Source: Microbulbifer agarilyticus (GTDB lineage Bacteria; Pseudomonadota; Gammaproteobacteria; Pseudomonadales; Cellvibrionaceae). From it: a stretch of DNA of 64,000 nucleotides. Positions 1-9,887 of the stretch are shown here, piece after piece. The stretch is taken from positions 868,001-932,000 of the forward strand of contig NZ_CP019650.1 in assembly GCF_001999945.1 (NCBI RefSeq), in the 5' to 3' direction. The number at the start of each line of letters is the position of its first letter. Within the stretch, counting starts at the first letter, position 1. A model generated the notes under the pieces. It was not told the DNA's origin and ran no database searches. It saw nothing but the letters and a program-made list of their open reading frames with translations. The position numbers and the translations under genes were made by a program.

Positions 1-528
1 AATATCCTGCGCATGCTGGTAGATCGCGGCTGCAGTATCACCGTGGTACCGGCAGAAACCCCGGCCTCCGAAGTGCTGGCGATGAATCCCGACGGTGTCT
101 TCCTGTCCAACGGCCCCGGTGACCCCGAGCCGTGTGATTACGCGATCAAAGCGATCAAAGAGATCCTCGACACCAGCCTGCCGACTTACGGCATCTGCCT
201 GGGTCACCAGCTGCTGGGCCTGGCGGTTGGCGCTAAGACCGCAAAAATGAAATTTGGCCACCACGGTGGTAACCACCCGGTACAGGACCTGAATAGCACC
301 AAGGTGATGATCACCGCACAGAACCACGGTTTTGCGGTGGATATGGACACCCTGCCGGAGAATGTGGAAATCACCCACAAGTCTTTGTTCGACGGCACCC
401 TGCAGGGTATTCGCCTGACCGACAAGCCGGCGTTCAGCTTCCAGGGCCACCCGGAAGCGAGCCCAGGCCCACACGATGTGGCGCCGCTGTTCGACCAGTT
501 TATCGAGATGATGGAAGCGCGCCGCTAA
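1..528 (+). CDS. carA: Carbamoyl-phosphate synthase small subunit (3' part)
   Basis: This is the C-terminal 175 residues of the glutamine amidotransferase subunit that hands ammonia to CarB for carbamoyl phosphate, the shared precursor of arginine and pyrimidines. The class I amidotransferase domain is visible: the nucleophile motif [17 protein letters not shown] with its cysteine, and the late His/Glu pair in [13 protein letters not shown]. The open frame runs in from base 1, so the start lies outside the window. carB follows 93 bp downstream in the same direction, the usual carAB order. Confidence 0.97.
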   Translation, partial: NILRMLVDRGCSITVVPAETPASEVLAMNPDGVFLSNGPGDPEPCDYAIKAIKEILDTSLPTYGICLGHQLLGLAVGAKTAKMKFGHHGGNHPVQDLNSTKVMITAQNHGFAVDMDTLPENVEITHKSLFDGTLQGIRLTDKPAFSFQGHPEASPGPHDVAPLFDQFIEMMEARR

Positions 529-542
529 GCGCCGCTTTCACG

Positions 543-566
543 GCAGGGGCTTTAACGGGCCCCTGC
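543..566 (+). other. Hairpin in the carA-carB gap
   Basis: An 8-bp GC-rich stem (GCAGGGGC pairing with GCCCCTGC, positions 543-550 and 559-566) sits between carA and carB. No T-run follows, so it is not a standard terminator; it may only shape the carAB message. Confidence 0.4.
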
Positions 567-621
567 GATGCAAGACCAGAATTTTATCCACCGGCTGCGG
601 CCGGCTAGATTCGGAAGAAAG

Positions 622-3600
622 ATGCCAAAACGCACAGACATTAAAAGCATTCTGATCATCGGCGCGGGCCCGATTGTCATCGGTCAGGCCTGTGAATTTG
701 ACTACTCCGGCGCCCAGGCCTGTAAGGCCCTGCGCGAAGAGGGTTACCGGTGATCCTGGTGAACTCCAACCCGGCCACCATCATGACCGACCCGGCCATG
801 GCTGATGCTACCTACATCGAGCCGGTCGAGTGGAAGACCGTTGCCAAGATCATTGAAAAAGAGCGTCCGGACGCGATCCTGCCCACCATGGGCGGCCAAA
901 CCGCGCTGAACTGTGCGCTGGCGTTGGACGAGAACGGCGTGCTGAAAGAATTTGGCTGTGAGCTGATCGGTGCCGACAAAAATGCCATCGAAAAAGCGGA
1001 AGACCGCAACCTGTTCGACAAGGCGATGAAGGCCATCGGCCTGGAAACCCCGCGTGCCAAGATCGTTCACAGCATGGACGAGGCCAAGAAGGTACCGGAA
1101 GAGTTTGGTTTTCCGGTCATCATCCGTCCGTCCTTCACCATGGGCGGTTCCGGTGGTGGTGTGGCCTACAACTGGCCGGAATTCGAAGAGATCTGTAAGC
1201 GTGGTCTCGACCTGTCTCCGACCAACGAGCTACTGATCGACGAATCTCTGCTCGGCTGGAAAGAGTACGAGATGGAAGTTGTGCGTGACAAAAACGACAA
1301 CTGCATCATCGTCTGTGCGATCGAAAACTTTGACCCGATGGGCGTACACACCGGTGACTCCATCACCGTAGCGCCGGCGCAAACCCTGACCGATAAGGAA
1401 TACCAGCTGATGCGTAACGCATCCATCGCGGTATTGCGTGAGATCGGCGTGGAAACCGGTGGCTCTAACGTACAGTTCGGTATGGACCCGAAAACCGGCC
1501 GTATGGTGGTGATCGAGATGAACCCGCGGGTATCTCGCTCCTCCGCACTGGCTTCCAAGGCCACTGGCTTCCCGATCGCCAAGGTCGCGGCCAAGCTGGC
1601 AGTGGGTTACACCCTCGACGAGCTGCAGAACGACATCACCGGTGGTGCTACCCCGGCGTCTTTCGAGCCGTCCATCGACTACGTTGTGACCAAGATTCCG
1701 CGCTTCACCTTCGAGAAATTCGGTGAAGCAGATGCGCGCCTGACCACCCAGATGAAATCCGTGGGTGAAGTGATGGCCATCGGCCGTAACTTCCAAGAGT
1801 CGATGCAGAAAGCCCTGCGCGGCCTGGAAGTGGGTTCCTTCGGTTTTGAACCGAAGATCGACCCGGCAGAAGTGGGCTCCATGGAGCGCCTGCGTCGCGA
1901 ACTGTCCGTACCGGGCGCCGAGCGCATCTGGTATGTGGGTGATGCCTTCCGTGTGGGCATGACCATCGAAGAGGTGTACGAACTCTCCGGCATCGATCCC
2001 TGGTTCCTGGTGCAGATCAAGGAACTGATGGATATCGAAGAACCGCTGAAGTCCATGCCGACCTCTGCCCTCGACGCGCAGACGATGCGCTTCCTGAAGC
2101 GCAAAGGCTTCTCCGACCGTCGCCTGGCCGACCTGCTGGGTGTGAGCCAGAAGACCGTGCGCGAGTTCCGCCACAAGATGGGCGTGTTCCCTGCCTTCAA
2201 GCGTGTAGATACCTGTGCGGCGGAATTTGCCACCAGCACCGCGTACATGTACTCCACCTACGACGAAGAGTGTGAAGCGGCACCTTCGGACAAGAAGAAA
2301 ATTATGGTGCTCGGCGGCGGTCCAAACCGTATCGGCCAAGGCATCGAGTTTGACTACTGCTGTGTACACGCAGCGCTGGCAATGCGCGAAGACGGTTACG
2401 AGACCATCATGGTCAACTGTAACCCGGAGACTGTATCCACCGACTACGACACTTCCGACCGTCTGTACTTCGAGCCGGTAACCCTGGAAGACGTGCTGGA
2501 AATCGTGCGCAAAGAAAAACCGGTGGGCGTGATCGTACAGTTTGGCGGCCAGACCCCGCTGAACTTGGCGCGCTACCTGGCTGCCGAAGGCGTGCCGATT
2601 ATCGGTACCACTCCTGAGCAGATCGACCGCGCGGAAGACCGCGAGCGCTTCCAGCAGATGATCATGCGCCTGGGCCTCAAGCAGCCGCAGAACGCCATCG
2701 TGCGCTCCGAGTTCGAAGCTATTCAGCGCGCCAAGGAAGTAGGTTACCCGCTGGTGGTGCGTCCTTCCTACGTACTGGGCGGCCGCGCGATGGAGATCGT
2801 CTACAAGGAAGACGAACTCAAGACCTACATGAAGGAAGCGGTAGAAGTATCCGACGATGCGCCGGTACTGCTGGACCACTTCCTGCACTCCGCCATCGAG
2901 GTGGACATCGATGCGGTTTCCGACGGTAAAGATGTGGTCATCGGCGCGATCATGCAGCACATCGAGCAGTGTGGCGTGCACTCCGGTGACTCCGCTTGCT
3001 CCCTGCCGCCGTACAGCCTGCCGGCCGACGTGCAGGACAAGATGCGCGAGCAGGTCAAAGCCATGGCCCGCGAACTGGGCGTAGTTGGCCTGATGAACAC
3101 CCAGCTGGCGTACCAGGACGGCGAGATCTACGTGATCGAAGTGAACCCACGCGCGTCCCGTACCGTACCGTTTGTATCCAAGTGTATCGGCACTTCCCTG
3201 GCCAAGATCGCCGCACGCTGTCAGGCCGGTATCAGCCTCGCAGACCAGGGTTTCACCCAGGAAATCGTGCCGGATTACTACTCTGTGAAAGAGTCAGTAT
3301 TCCCGTTCAACAAGTTCCCGAAAGTGGACCCGATCCTCGGCCCGGAAATGAAATCGACCGGTGAGGTGATGGGTGTGGGCGAGAGCTTCGCCGAAGCCTT
3401 CGACAAGGGTCTTATCGGTGCCGGCGATGCACTGCCGGAATCCGGCAAGGTGTTCATCTCCGTACGTGATGTGGATAAGCAGGGTGTGGTCGAGGTGGCG
3501 CGCGAGCTGGCGAGCCTCAGCTTCGAACTGGTTGCCACTCGCGGCACCGCGAAGGTCTTGCAAGAAGCGGATATTCCCGTTAAAACTGTGAACAAGATGA

Positions 3601-3851
3601 GCGAAGGACGCCCGCATATCGTCGATATGATCAAAAACGACGAGATTGCGCTGGTAGTGAATACCACCGAAGGTCGTCAGGCCATCCGGGATTCCGCCGA
3701 CATCCGTCGCAGTGCGGAAAACCACCAGGTTTGTTACACCACGACCTTGGCTGCAGCACGCGCCATGGCCATGGCTCTGCAAATTGCTGAGCCGCACAAG
3801 GTACGCAGCTTGCAAGAGTTGCACCAGCGTGTAGTGCGCCTGCAGGGCTGA
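622..3851 (+). CDS. carB: Carbamoyl-phosphate synthase large subunit (one-base frameshift)
   Basis: CarB makes carbamoyl phosphate from bicarbonate, ATP and the ammonia supplied by CarA. Start ATG 622 gives the family N-terminus [21 protein letters not shown]. The frame ends at a TGA at 751-753 just after EEGYR, and the family sequence continues without loss ([15 protein letters not shown]) in the next frame from 750. Restoring one base at the GG of 749-750 gives about 1076 residues, close to the usual 1073. Both ATP-grasp halves and the C-terminal MGS-like regulatory domain are intact. The rest of the gene shows no decay, so a sequencing or assembly deletion in a G run is more likely than a real pseudogene. 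Confidence 0.93.
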
Positions 3852-3892
3852 TTACCGAGCCAATAGCACCGCTTTCACCGGCGGTGCAAATG

Positions 3893-3921
3893 AAAAGCTC
3901 TGCCATTTGGCGGAGCTTTTT
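3893..3921 (+). terminator. Rho-independent terminator after carB
   Basis: A 12-bp stem (arms 3893-3904 and 3909-3920, one T-G pair, loop ATTT) ends in a T-run. It separates carAB from greA. Confidence 0.85.
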
Positions 3922-3999
3922 CGTTCAAGAAATACTGTATAAAAACCATCGCGGCGACTTCCCAAGTACCGCGAAACATTGAGATTCTGGAGGTTCCCC

Positions 4000-4476
4000 A
4001 TGAACCGCGTACCTATGACCGTTGAAGGTGCTGAAGCACTGCGCACCGAGCTGGAAGACCTGAAAAAGGTGCAGCGCCCCGCTGTTGTACAGGCGATCGC
4101 CGAAGCCCGTGAGCACGGCGACCTGAAAGAAAACGCCGAGTACCATGCTGCCCGTGAAAAACAGGGGTTTATCGAAGGCCGCATTCAGGAAATTGAAGCC
4201 AAGCTGTCTCTGGCTCAGGTGATCGATGTCAAAGCTATCGAGCCGTCTGGCAAAGTGATTTTCGGCACTACTGTGACCATCATCCATATGGAAGATGACA
4301 GTGAGGTGACCTATAAAATTGTGGGTGACGATGAGGCGGATGTGAAGCAGAAGAAAATCTCTGTGAACTCGCCGATTGCGCGCGCACTGATTGGTAAGGA
4401 AGAGGGGGATATCGCTGTTGTGAACACCCCGTCCGGCGCGGTGGAGTACGAAATCGACTCCGTCGAACACATCTGA
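4000..4476 (+). CDS. greA: Transcription elongation factor GreA
   Basis: GreA enters the RNA polymerase secondary channel and stimulates cleavage of backtracked transcripts. The 158-residue product has the N-terminal coiled coil with its acidic tip (ending near [19 protein letters not shown]) and a C-terminal FKBP-like domain ending in the typical [20 protein letters not shown] stretch. ATG 4000 was chosen over an in-frame codon seven residues upstream because TCTGGAGGT lies just before it and because it gives the family N-terminus [14 protein letters not shown]. The carA-carB-greA order is common in gammaproteobacteria. Confidence 0.97.
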   Translation: MNRVPMTVEGAEALRTELEDLKKVQRPAVVQAIAEAREHGDLKENAEYHAAREKQGFIEGRIQEIEAKLSLAQVIDVKAIEPSGKVIFGTTVTIIHMEDDSEVTYKIVGDDEADVKQKKISVNSPIARALIGKEEGDIAVVNTPSGAVEYEIDSVEHI

Positions 4477-4494
4477 TTTTTCCCGTTGTGGATA

Positions 4495-4525
4495 AAACAA
4501 GGCGGCCAATGGCCGCCTTGTTTGT
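4495..4525. terminator. Bidirectional terminator between greA and the curli operon
   Basis: A stem of about 13 bp (arms 4495-4507 and 4511-4523 around GGCGGCC/GGCCGCC) has A's on one side and T's on the other. It can stop greA and the converging curli transcripts. Confidence 0.85.
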
Positions 4526-4554
4526 TTGTGCACTGTAGAGCGCGATAGCGAGCG

Positions 4555-5433
4555 CTACTGCAAAATCACCGCCAGGTTGCCTACGCCAACCTGGGTGATG
4601 ATGGCGGTTTCAGACAGTCCGTTCTGAATTACCATGGCGTTGTTCAGGCTTCCGCTCTGGCTAATCATCGCGTTGTGCCCACCGAGGCCCTGCTGCAGGA
4701 TGCTTGCGTGGTTCAGGGAGCCATCCTGGGTGATGGTTGCGCTGCTATACAGGCCAAACTGCGTAATGTAGGCGTCGTTACCGAAGCCATTCTGGGTGAC
4801 AACGGCGTCGTTATAGAAACCTACCTGGGTAACGGTTGCATTGTTGCCTGCACCTGCCTGGTTGACCGTTGCGGTGTGACCAACGCCGCCCTGCAGAATT
4901 GCCGCATCGTTCCCGATACCTTCCTGATACACATAGGCCGCAGAATCGGCACTAAAGAATTGACCGATGTACGCATTGTGTACCAGGCCGTTCTGCTGGA
5001 TGATCGCGGTGTTGTCGGTACCGGCGACCTGATCAATACGCGCGTTGTTGCTGGTACCCTGTTGCGAAATCACCGCGCTGCTATTAAACGATCCGATTTG
5101 CATGGTGTTTGCCTTATTGGCAAAACCCTGCTGCTGAATATCGCTAAAGTTGTCGGCACCGTATGACTGCAGCGCGTAAGCATCATTCAGTGACCCTTCT
5201 TGGGTTTGATAAATGACGCTACCGGTTTCACCAACCTGCGTAGCATGCGCCTGATTGAAAAAGCCGGTTTGTGTCTGGTGAACGGTGTTGCCCATTGCGG
5301 CAGCATCGGTCTGGTCCACGCTTGCGGTATTGCCGACACCTGTCTGGGTGAGCAACGCCGTATTGGTATCGGCCATCGCAGCGCCGCTTACTGCCAGCAT
5401 CGCAACGGTACTGATGTGCGCTAGATACTTCAT
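4555..5433 (-). CDS. CsgA-like major curlin subunit 1
   Basis: A secreted amyloid subunit. Start ATG 5433 follows GAGGGAG and gives a 21-residue signal peptide ending AAMA. The mature 271 residues are almost wholly an 11-residue half-repeat of the form xAxITQxGxxN, about 24 copies, matching the curlin rule of spaced Gln and Asn that stack in a beta-solenoid. E. coli CsgA has about ten such half-repeats, so this is more than twice as long. The last strand ends GVGNLAVILQ. It is the last gene of the operon, 123 bp after a paralogue of exactly the same length (292 residues). Its role as a fibre subunit is inferred from family and context. Confidence 0.88.
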   Translation of the reverse strand: MKYLAHISTVAMLAVSGAAMADTNTALLTQTGVGNTASVDQTDAAAMGNTVHQTQTGFFNQAHATQVGETGSVIYQTQEGSLNDAYALQSYGADNFSDIQQQGFANKANTMQIGSFNSSAVISQQGTSNNARIDQVAGTDNTAIIQQNGLVHNAYIGQFFSADSAAYVYQEGIGNDAAILQGGVGHTATVNQAGAGNNATVTQVGFYNDAVVTQNGFGNDAYITQFGLYSSATITQDGSLNHASILQQGLGGHNAMISQSGSLNNAMVIQNGLSETAIITQVGVGNLAVILQ

Positions 5434-5505
5434 TTGAACTCCCTCACTTCCCACATCGAAAGGAATTTTTTGAAATAGCGTGAGTGATTTTCTGTGTCGA
5501 TAAAT

Positions 5506-5540
5506 AACGAACGAGCGGCTGATTTAGCCGCTCGTCGTTA
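5506..5540 (-). other. Hairpin between the two major curlin genes
   Basis: A perfect 10-bp stem (5511-5520 with 5526-5535, loop GATTT) is extended by TAACG/CGTTA beyond a one-base bulge. In the minus direction it is followed only by a broken T-rich tract, so it could be a leaky terminator or an mRNA-stabilising hairpin that sets the ratio of the two curlins. Confidence 0.55.
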
Positions 5541-5556
5541 AACGCTGATTCCAGAA

Positions 5557-6435
5557 TTACTGGAAAATCACCGCGTTGTTACCGATACCCATCTGGGTGG
5601 CAGTTGCGGTATCACCAACAAGTCCCAACTGGCCTACCAGTGCGTTGTTGAACGCACCAACCTGGGTGGTGGTTGCCATATGGCCTACACCAACCTGACC
5701 GATGTAACTGTCGTTGAAGAAACCGAACTGGGAGCTGGAACCTGAGTTTGCGGCGCCCAGTTGAGACACATCAGCTTGGTTGCCAACGCCGTCCTGCAGG
5801 ATGCTGGCGTCGTTGAACAGGCCGACCTGACGGGTGTCCGCGTCGTTGCCGAGGCCCAATTGCGTGATGCTGGAGGACTGCAGGATACCTGATTGCCAGG
5901 AGTCTGCGTTGTTCAGCGCACCGTTCTGACTAATCGTCGAGGAGTCGAGCAGGCTCAGAAATTGTACAGACTTGGCGCTGTTGCCAATGCCATTCTGACT
6001 GATGGAGGCCGAGCTCAGCAGGCTCACTGTTTGCGATATTTTGGCCCAGTTTAGGAAGCCAGTTTGCACGATCGAGGCTGAGGACAGGCCAGACGCCGTT
6101 TGCTTGGTTTTCGCGGTGTTGGCGACACCTACCTGCAGAACCGATGCGGTGTTACTGAGGCCGAGGGTTTGGGTGGAGGAAGCGTAGTTCAGCGCACCCA
6201 GCTGGACTTGCATGATCATGCTGCCATTCTCGGCAGACTGGGAGGCGTCGGCACTATTGAAGAAGCCGGTTTGCACTTGCATCACGGTATTGTTGTTGGT
6301 GAGAATACCCGCCTGATTCACATTGGCGTTGTTACCAACACCGGTTTGCAGTGTTGTAGCGGTATTGTTCCCTGCAAAAGCAGAACCACTGGCAGCGAGC
6401 AAGATTGCAGCGGCAATCGGGGTAAACGTCTTCAT
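5557..6435 (-). CDS. CsgA-like major curlin subunit 2
   Basis: A paralogue of the downstream curlin, also 292 residues. ATG 6435 is preceded by AAAGGAGC and gives a signal peptide ending GSAFA. The mature chain is made of 11-residue half-repeats such as NDASILQDGVG and NNALVGQLG, and ends GIGNNAVIFQ, much like the GVGNLAVILQ end of its neighbour. The repeats are richer in Ser and Leu (LLSSASISQNG) than in the other copy. Two unequal major subunits could form mixed or alternative fibres; that is inference. Confidence 0.88.
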   Translation of the reverse strand: MKTFTPIAAAILLAASGSAFAGNNTATTLQTGVGNNANVNQAGILTNNNTVMQVQTGFFNSADASQSAENGSMIMQVQLGALNYASSTQTLGLSNTASVLQVGVANTAKTKQTASGLSSASIVQTGFLNWAKISQTVSLLSSASISQNGIGNSAKSVQFLSLLDSSTISQNGALNNADSWQSGILQSSSITQLGLGNDADTRQVGLFNDASILQDGVGNQADVSQLGAANSGSSSQFGFFNDSYIGQVGVGHMATTTQVGAFNNALVGQLGLVGDTATATQMGIGNNAVIFQ

Positions 6436-6921
6436 GAGTTGCTCCTTTACTTCGGACGTTAAATACAACCAGCCCTTGGAAGCTGATTAGCGATGGCGCG
6501 ACAGCATGCCTGCGCCATATACCTCGACACGAAGCCCCACGTTGAAACGTGTTCCACACAATCGTGAGGCATCGGTGCCTAAGTTCTTGAAGTTCGGTGC
6601 CCGCGCGCATACAGCGCTCTCCATTTGTGTGCGGAGAATTGGCGCGGCCCATAGCGTTGGCTACAGTCTCTCGACATATTTTTGAACGGCGCTGATCAAA
6701 AAGTATTCGATGTGTATTTGAGTGTTGTTGCTGGGAAGGTCGGGCGCTATAGGAGGGAAGTCATGAAACACTAGGAAGAAAGTACAATTTTTAATCAGTA
6801 ATAATTCTGGAAATCACGCGCTCATAACTGAATAGTACAGTTATGGCGTGAAAAGTATTTTTACCAAGGAAATATCTGCCAGGAAGGCAATGTGAGTGAC
6901 AGCGGGCGAATTGCGTCCTGC
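6436..6921 (-). promoter_or_regulatory. 486-bp AT-rich gap upstream of the major curlin genes
   Basis: No gene is seen. A strong imperfect hairpin lies at 6814-6851 (CATAACTG/CAGTTATG core, extended by TCACGC/GCGTGA past a 3-base bulge), directly downstream of the minor curlin gene in the direction of transcription. The remaining AT-rich sequence is long enough to hold a separate promoter for the two major curlins. I could not pick a convincing -35/-10 pair. Confidence 0.4.
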
Positions 6922-7872
6922 TTAGTGGCTGAGTGACACCGAATTACCCACACCGTACTGGGTCACGGTGGCACTGGAAGAAATCCCGGTTTGGTTAACC
7001 GTGGTTGCGTTGAGCGTACCTGACTGGCTTATGGTCGCCTGGTGATTTCCCCCGAGGCCAATAGCGTCACGCTGTTCAATCGTCAGCTGGTTGAAGTTAC
7101 CACTCTGACGGGCGCCGATCTGATTGTCGTCACCTGCTTGCAACAGCGATGCCTGATTGGCGAGCCCATCCTGAAATACATCCGACTGTTGTAGCGTGCC
7201 AGACTGCTGAATCACGCTCTTGTTAAACGCTCCCTCCTGAACGGAGATTGACAGTTGGGCGACACCGGTCTGCGCAACTGCGGTCGTATTGTCATTGCCC
7301 CGTTGCGCAACAAAACTTCGTGCATAAAACGCACTGGTTTGCTGGATCTCCGCGCGGTTCTGTATGCCGACTTGTCGGATACGCAAATCATTGAAGTTGC
7401 CATCAAGTTGCTGCGCGTCTGCCTCATTGCCGAAGCCGCCCTGTTGTACCTGAGTGCGGCTGTTATAGGAAACGGATTGCAGGCTGGTTACGCGGTTCTC
7501 TGTACCGACCTGCAGGCTATGCACTTCGTTTCCAGTACCGTATTGCTGCTGTGCGTAGGCCTGATTGAAAATGCCTTCTTGTTGCTGTTGGATCAGGCTG
7601 CCGCTCTCCTGTTTCTGTGTCGCTTCCGCTGTGTTCTGTGTACCTTCCTGATCCTGCTCCAGCTCGTTGTCTGCAGTGTTAATAAACTGCTGCTGAGTTA
7701 ATGCGAAGTTATCCAGCCCTTCCTGGTACTGGTATACGATATTTTGCTCAGCCTGTGCTTCCGGCAGATAAGCAGACAGCGAGCCGACAATCGCCAGAGC
7801 CGTTGCGAACGCGGGTTTGATTGCCCTGGGTGTTGCGCGGTTTTGGATGCGCGAGAAGGTGTGACTAGTCAT
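6922..7872 (-). CDS. Minor curlin-repeat protein
   Basis: A 316-residue secreted protein with a long positively charged signal region cleaved after about LPEAQA, then curlin-type repeats rich in Q and N (QQQEGIFNQAYAQQQYG, QDGLANQASLLQAG). Its repeats are more Gln-rich and less regular than those of the two CsgA-like proteins. The C-terminus TVTQYGVGNSVSLSH lacks the final ILQ strand. Its ATG overlaps the last 8 bases of the upstream CsgB-like gene, so translation is probably coupled. It may be a second nucleator or a capping or adaptor subunit; the family assignment is firmer than the role. Confidence 0.8.
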   Translation of the reverse strand: MTSHTFSRIQNRATPRAIKPAFATALAIVGSLSAYLPEAQAEQNIVYQYQEGLDNFALTQQQFINTADNELEQDQEGTQNTAEATQKQESGSLIQQQQEGIFNQAYAQQQYGTGNEVHSLQVGTENRVTSLQSVSYNSRTQVQQGGFGNEADAQQLDGNFNDLRIRQVGIQNRAEIQQTSAFYARSFVAQRGNDNTTAVAQTGVAQLSISVQEGAFNKSVIQQSGTLQQSDVFQDGLANQASLLQAGDDNQIGARQSGNFNQLTIEQRDAIGLGGNHQATISQSGTLNATTVNQTGISSSATVTQYGVGNSVSLSH

Positions 7873-8419
7873 ATTGATTAATCGTGGTGCTCATGGATAC
7901 GCCCGTCTGGGTGACCGCAGTGCTCAAGCCGTTTCCGCGCTGATTAATGGTGACGTTGTGATAGAGCCCTACCTGCTCGACCGTGGCAGAGTTGCGCACA
8001 CCGTACTGGGTGATGCCGGCAGTATGTGCATAGCCGACCTGTTCCAGCAGGATCAGATTTTCATAACCCGCCTGCAGCAGTGCCGCGATATTGCCCTCAC
8101 CAGCCTGGGTGGCAACACTACTGTTGCCGTCACCGGCTTGGTTGGCAACAACCAGGTTGTTGAACCCCGCCTGTTGGACAGAGAGGAAATTCACCGTGCC
8201 TGTCTGCTTTGCGGAAACCTGATTGAAATTTCCCTCCTGATAGATATTGGCCATATTGGCGGCAGAAAAGCCGAATGACACATCGAGTTCACTCAGTGTC
8301 GAAAGCTCGGATGCCGTGCCTTCGATTTCCTGTGCCATCAGTGATCCGGGAAATGCCAGAAGGAAAACCGACACATATCTCGAGTAGGGACTAGCAAACT
8401 TGGTGTGCCAGAGATTCAT
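7865..8419 (-). CDS. csgB: CsgB-like curlin nucleator
   Basis: A 184-residue secreted curlin protein: signal peptide ending near GSLMA, a non-repeat N-terminal stretch of about 35 residues, then about ten 11-residue half-repeats (QEGNFNQVSAKQTGTVN, QAGEGNIAALLQAG). Size, the N-terminal extension and the ITQYG motif near the end match the minor subunit CsgB, which seeds CsgA polymerisation on the outer membrane. It follows csgG by 51 bp and overlaps the next curlin gene by 8 bases. Which of the two minor curlins is the true nucleator cannot be settled from sequence alone. Confidence 0.75.
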   Translation of the reverse strand: MNLWHTKFASPYSRYVSVFLLAFPGSLMAQEIEGTASELSTLSELDVSFGFSAANMANIYQEGNFNQVSAKQTGTVNFLSVQQAGFNNLVVANQAGDGNSSVATQAGEGNIAALLQAGYENLILLEQVGYAHTAGITQYGVRNSATVEQVGLYHNVTINQRGNGLSTAVTQTGVSMSTTINQYD

Positions 8420-8470
8420 GGATGTTTCTCTTAGATTTTTCTAGCGAAAGAAAGCTGGGCAAAAGACGAT

Positions 8471-9334
8471 CTACAAGATGGCTGTGCCTTCGTTCAGGTA
8501 GTACTGCAGTACCGGGTTATTAATATCTTCCGGGTTATCCAGTGCCCAGGAATTCGCGACAATACCCTGGCCAATTAGATGGATCACGGCGGATTCCATT
8601 GCCGACAGCATGGCGAGCTGGGCGGGTTCATTGGTGGTAGTGCCCACTTCCATTTCCAGGAGGCGCTTGAACTTCACGTAACGGAATACGTCCGCACTGA
8701 TAGCCTTTGAGTACACCGTCTTTGACGTCAATACCGAGTGGAGTACGCGGCCTGAGCGTATGTCGACAGCGCGCAGATTGACCGTTACTTGATCTACCCG
8801 ATATTGCTCGTCTGCGCCGATACCGAAATAGCGAATACCCGCACCACCGGTGCGGATATTGGTGTCATAGGCGACGATACCGCCTTCGAGCAGAATGTTG
8901 GCGGCGACCAGAGACGGCAGTGCCAGGTTATTTTCCGGTGCATTGGGTTTGGCCAGTGCTGCGCGCACGATCTTGCGCTCCGTCAGCAGGTTTTGCAGCC
9001 CCTCGCGCTCCAGTGGAATAAACCATCCGGATTCATTCAGTACATTCATCAACATCGACGCAGCACCCTGGGTAACTGCGGTAGAGAAGCTACTCGAAGG
9101 CGCGGGTTTATACTGGCCGGTTTGGTCACGGAAATTGTACACCGCCGCGAGAATTTTCCCTCGCGGTTGAGGCAGCCCAAGCAGGTCGCGGAAGGTGTTC
9201 TTACGCGGCGTCAGCTTCGCATCTTGAATGCCAGGTCCAAACAGGGCCTCGCCCGTTTGCTTCACCAGAACGCAGCCATTCAAGGCGAGCACAAACGAAA
9301 GGGTGGCGACGAGTCTGAAACCTCTAGTAAACAT
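8471..9334 (-). CDS. csgG: Curli secretion channel lipoprotein CsgG
   Basis: CsgG forms the ungated outer-membrane nonamer through which curlins leave the cell. ATG 9334 gives a lipoprotein signal with lipobox LNGC (Cys21), and TTGGAGAC lies upstream. Family blocks are clear: the N-terminal conserved region with FRDLLGLPQPRGKILAAVYN, the periplasmic core QYKPAPSSSFSTAVTQGA, GGIVAYDTNIRTGGAGIRYFG and the VTVNLRAVDIRSGRVLHSV strand region. Length 287 matches the family (about 277). An ATG five codons earlier is also possible. Confidence 0.96.
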   Translation of the reverse strand: MFTRGFRLVATLSFVLALNGCVLVKQTGEALFGPGIQDAKLTPRKNTFRDLLGLPQPRGKILAAVYNFRDQTGQYKPAPSSSFSTAVTQGAASMLMNVLNESGWFIPLEREGLQNLLTERKIVRAALAKPNAPENNLALPSLVAANILLEGGIVAYDTNIRTGGAGIRYFGIGADEQYRVDQVTVNLRAVDIRSGRVLHSVLTSKTVYSKAISADVFRYVKFKRLLEMEVGTTTNEPAQLAMLSAMESAVIHLIGQGIVANSWALDNPEDINNPVLQYYLNEGTAIL

Positions 9335-9470
9335 CACGCTTGTCTCCAATATTATTCGCGATTATTCGGATTGCGGATCAGTCCAGGATGCATCTAGTTG
9401 GCGCTGATAGCTTTTTCCTATTTGTGATTAACGTCTGTGGGTTCGTGTATTCGGGTCGCGTAGTGCTACA

Positions 9471-9887
9471 TTAATTCGTCGGGTTTAAACCGCTCACCAC
9501 AATTTCACTCTTGTCTCCGGTGGAGCGATCGGTAATCAGTACCGTCAGGACGCCATCGTTATCCACAATCTGGACGATGAAGTCGTCGGTGACCAATTCA
9601 CCGCTATTGCCATCACCCACATCGGTCAGCAGTTGGTTGAGCAGGCGTGTTTCCAGCGAGTCGGTAAAACGGTCCAGCGCGCTGGGTTGCTGGTAAAGAT
9701 CTGCCGGGCTGTCCGGATCATCGTGATCATCCTGAGACTGGGCATTCTGCAAGAGAAAGGTGCCGTTCAGTGGGTTGCCACCGAAATTCGGATTTGTCGG
9801 TTCGTAGATCAGCTCGGTAGCAAGTGCGCTGCTGCCCACCGCGATACCAGCGATAAATGCCAGTTGACGCATTATTTTGATTTTCAT
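9471..9887 (-). CDS. csgF: Curli assembly factor CsgF
   Basis: CsgF is exported through CsgG, sits in its pore and positions the nucleator at the surface. The 138-residue product has a signal peptide ending SSALA, then the diagnostic TELIYEPTNPNFGGNPLNG block, which in the family plugs the CsgG constriction, and a C-terminal curli-type domain ending EIVVSGLNP. Its ATG overlaps the csgE stop by one base (TGATG), so the two are translationally coupled. Confidence 0.95.
   Translation of the reverse strand: MKIKIMRQLAFIAGIAVGSSALATELIYEPTNPNFGGNPLNGTFLLQNAQSQDDHDDPDSPADLYQQPSALDRFTDSLETRLLNQLLTDVGDGNSGELVTDDFIVQIVDNDGVLTVLITDRSTGDKSEIVVSGLNPTN

Noticed and set aside
1230..2981. Long open frame on the minus strand opposite carB
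   Set aside because: It is the complement of a strongly conserved coding gene in high-GC DNA, is rich in His and Val, has no known domain and no ribosome site; a codon-bias shadow.
622..3851. Programmed frameshift in carB
   Set aside because: No slippery heptamer, stimulatory structure or known precedent at this site; two other genes show the same kind of one-base loss.
4555..7872. Regularly spaced short repeats that could suggest a CRISPR array
   Set aside because: The period is 33 bp (11 codons), repeats are degenerate, in frame and encode curlin strands; there are no fixed-length unique spacers and no cas genes.
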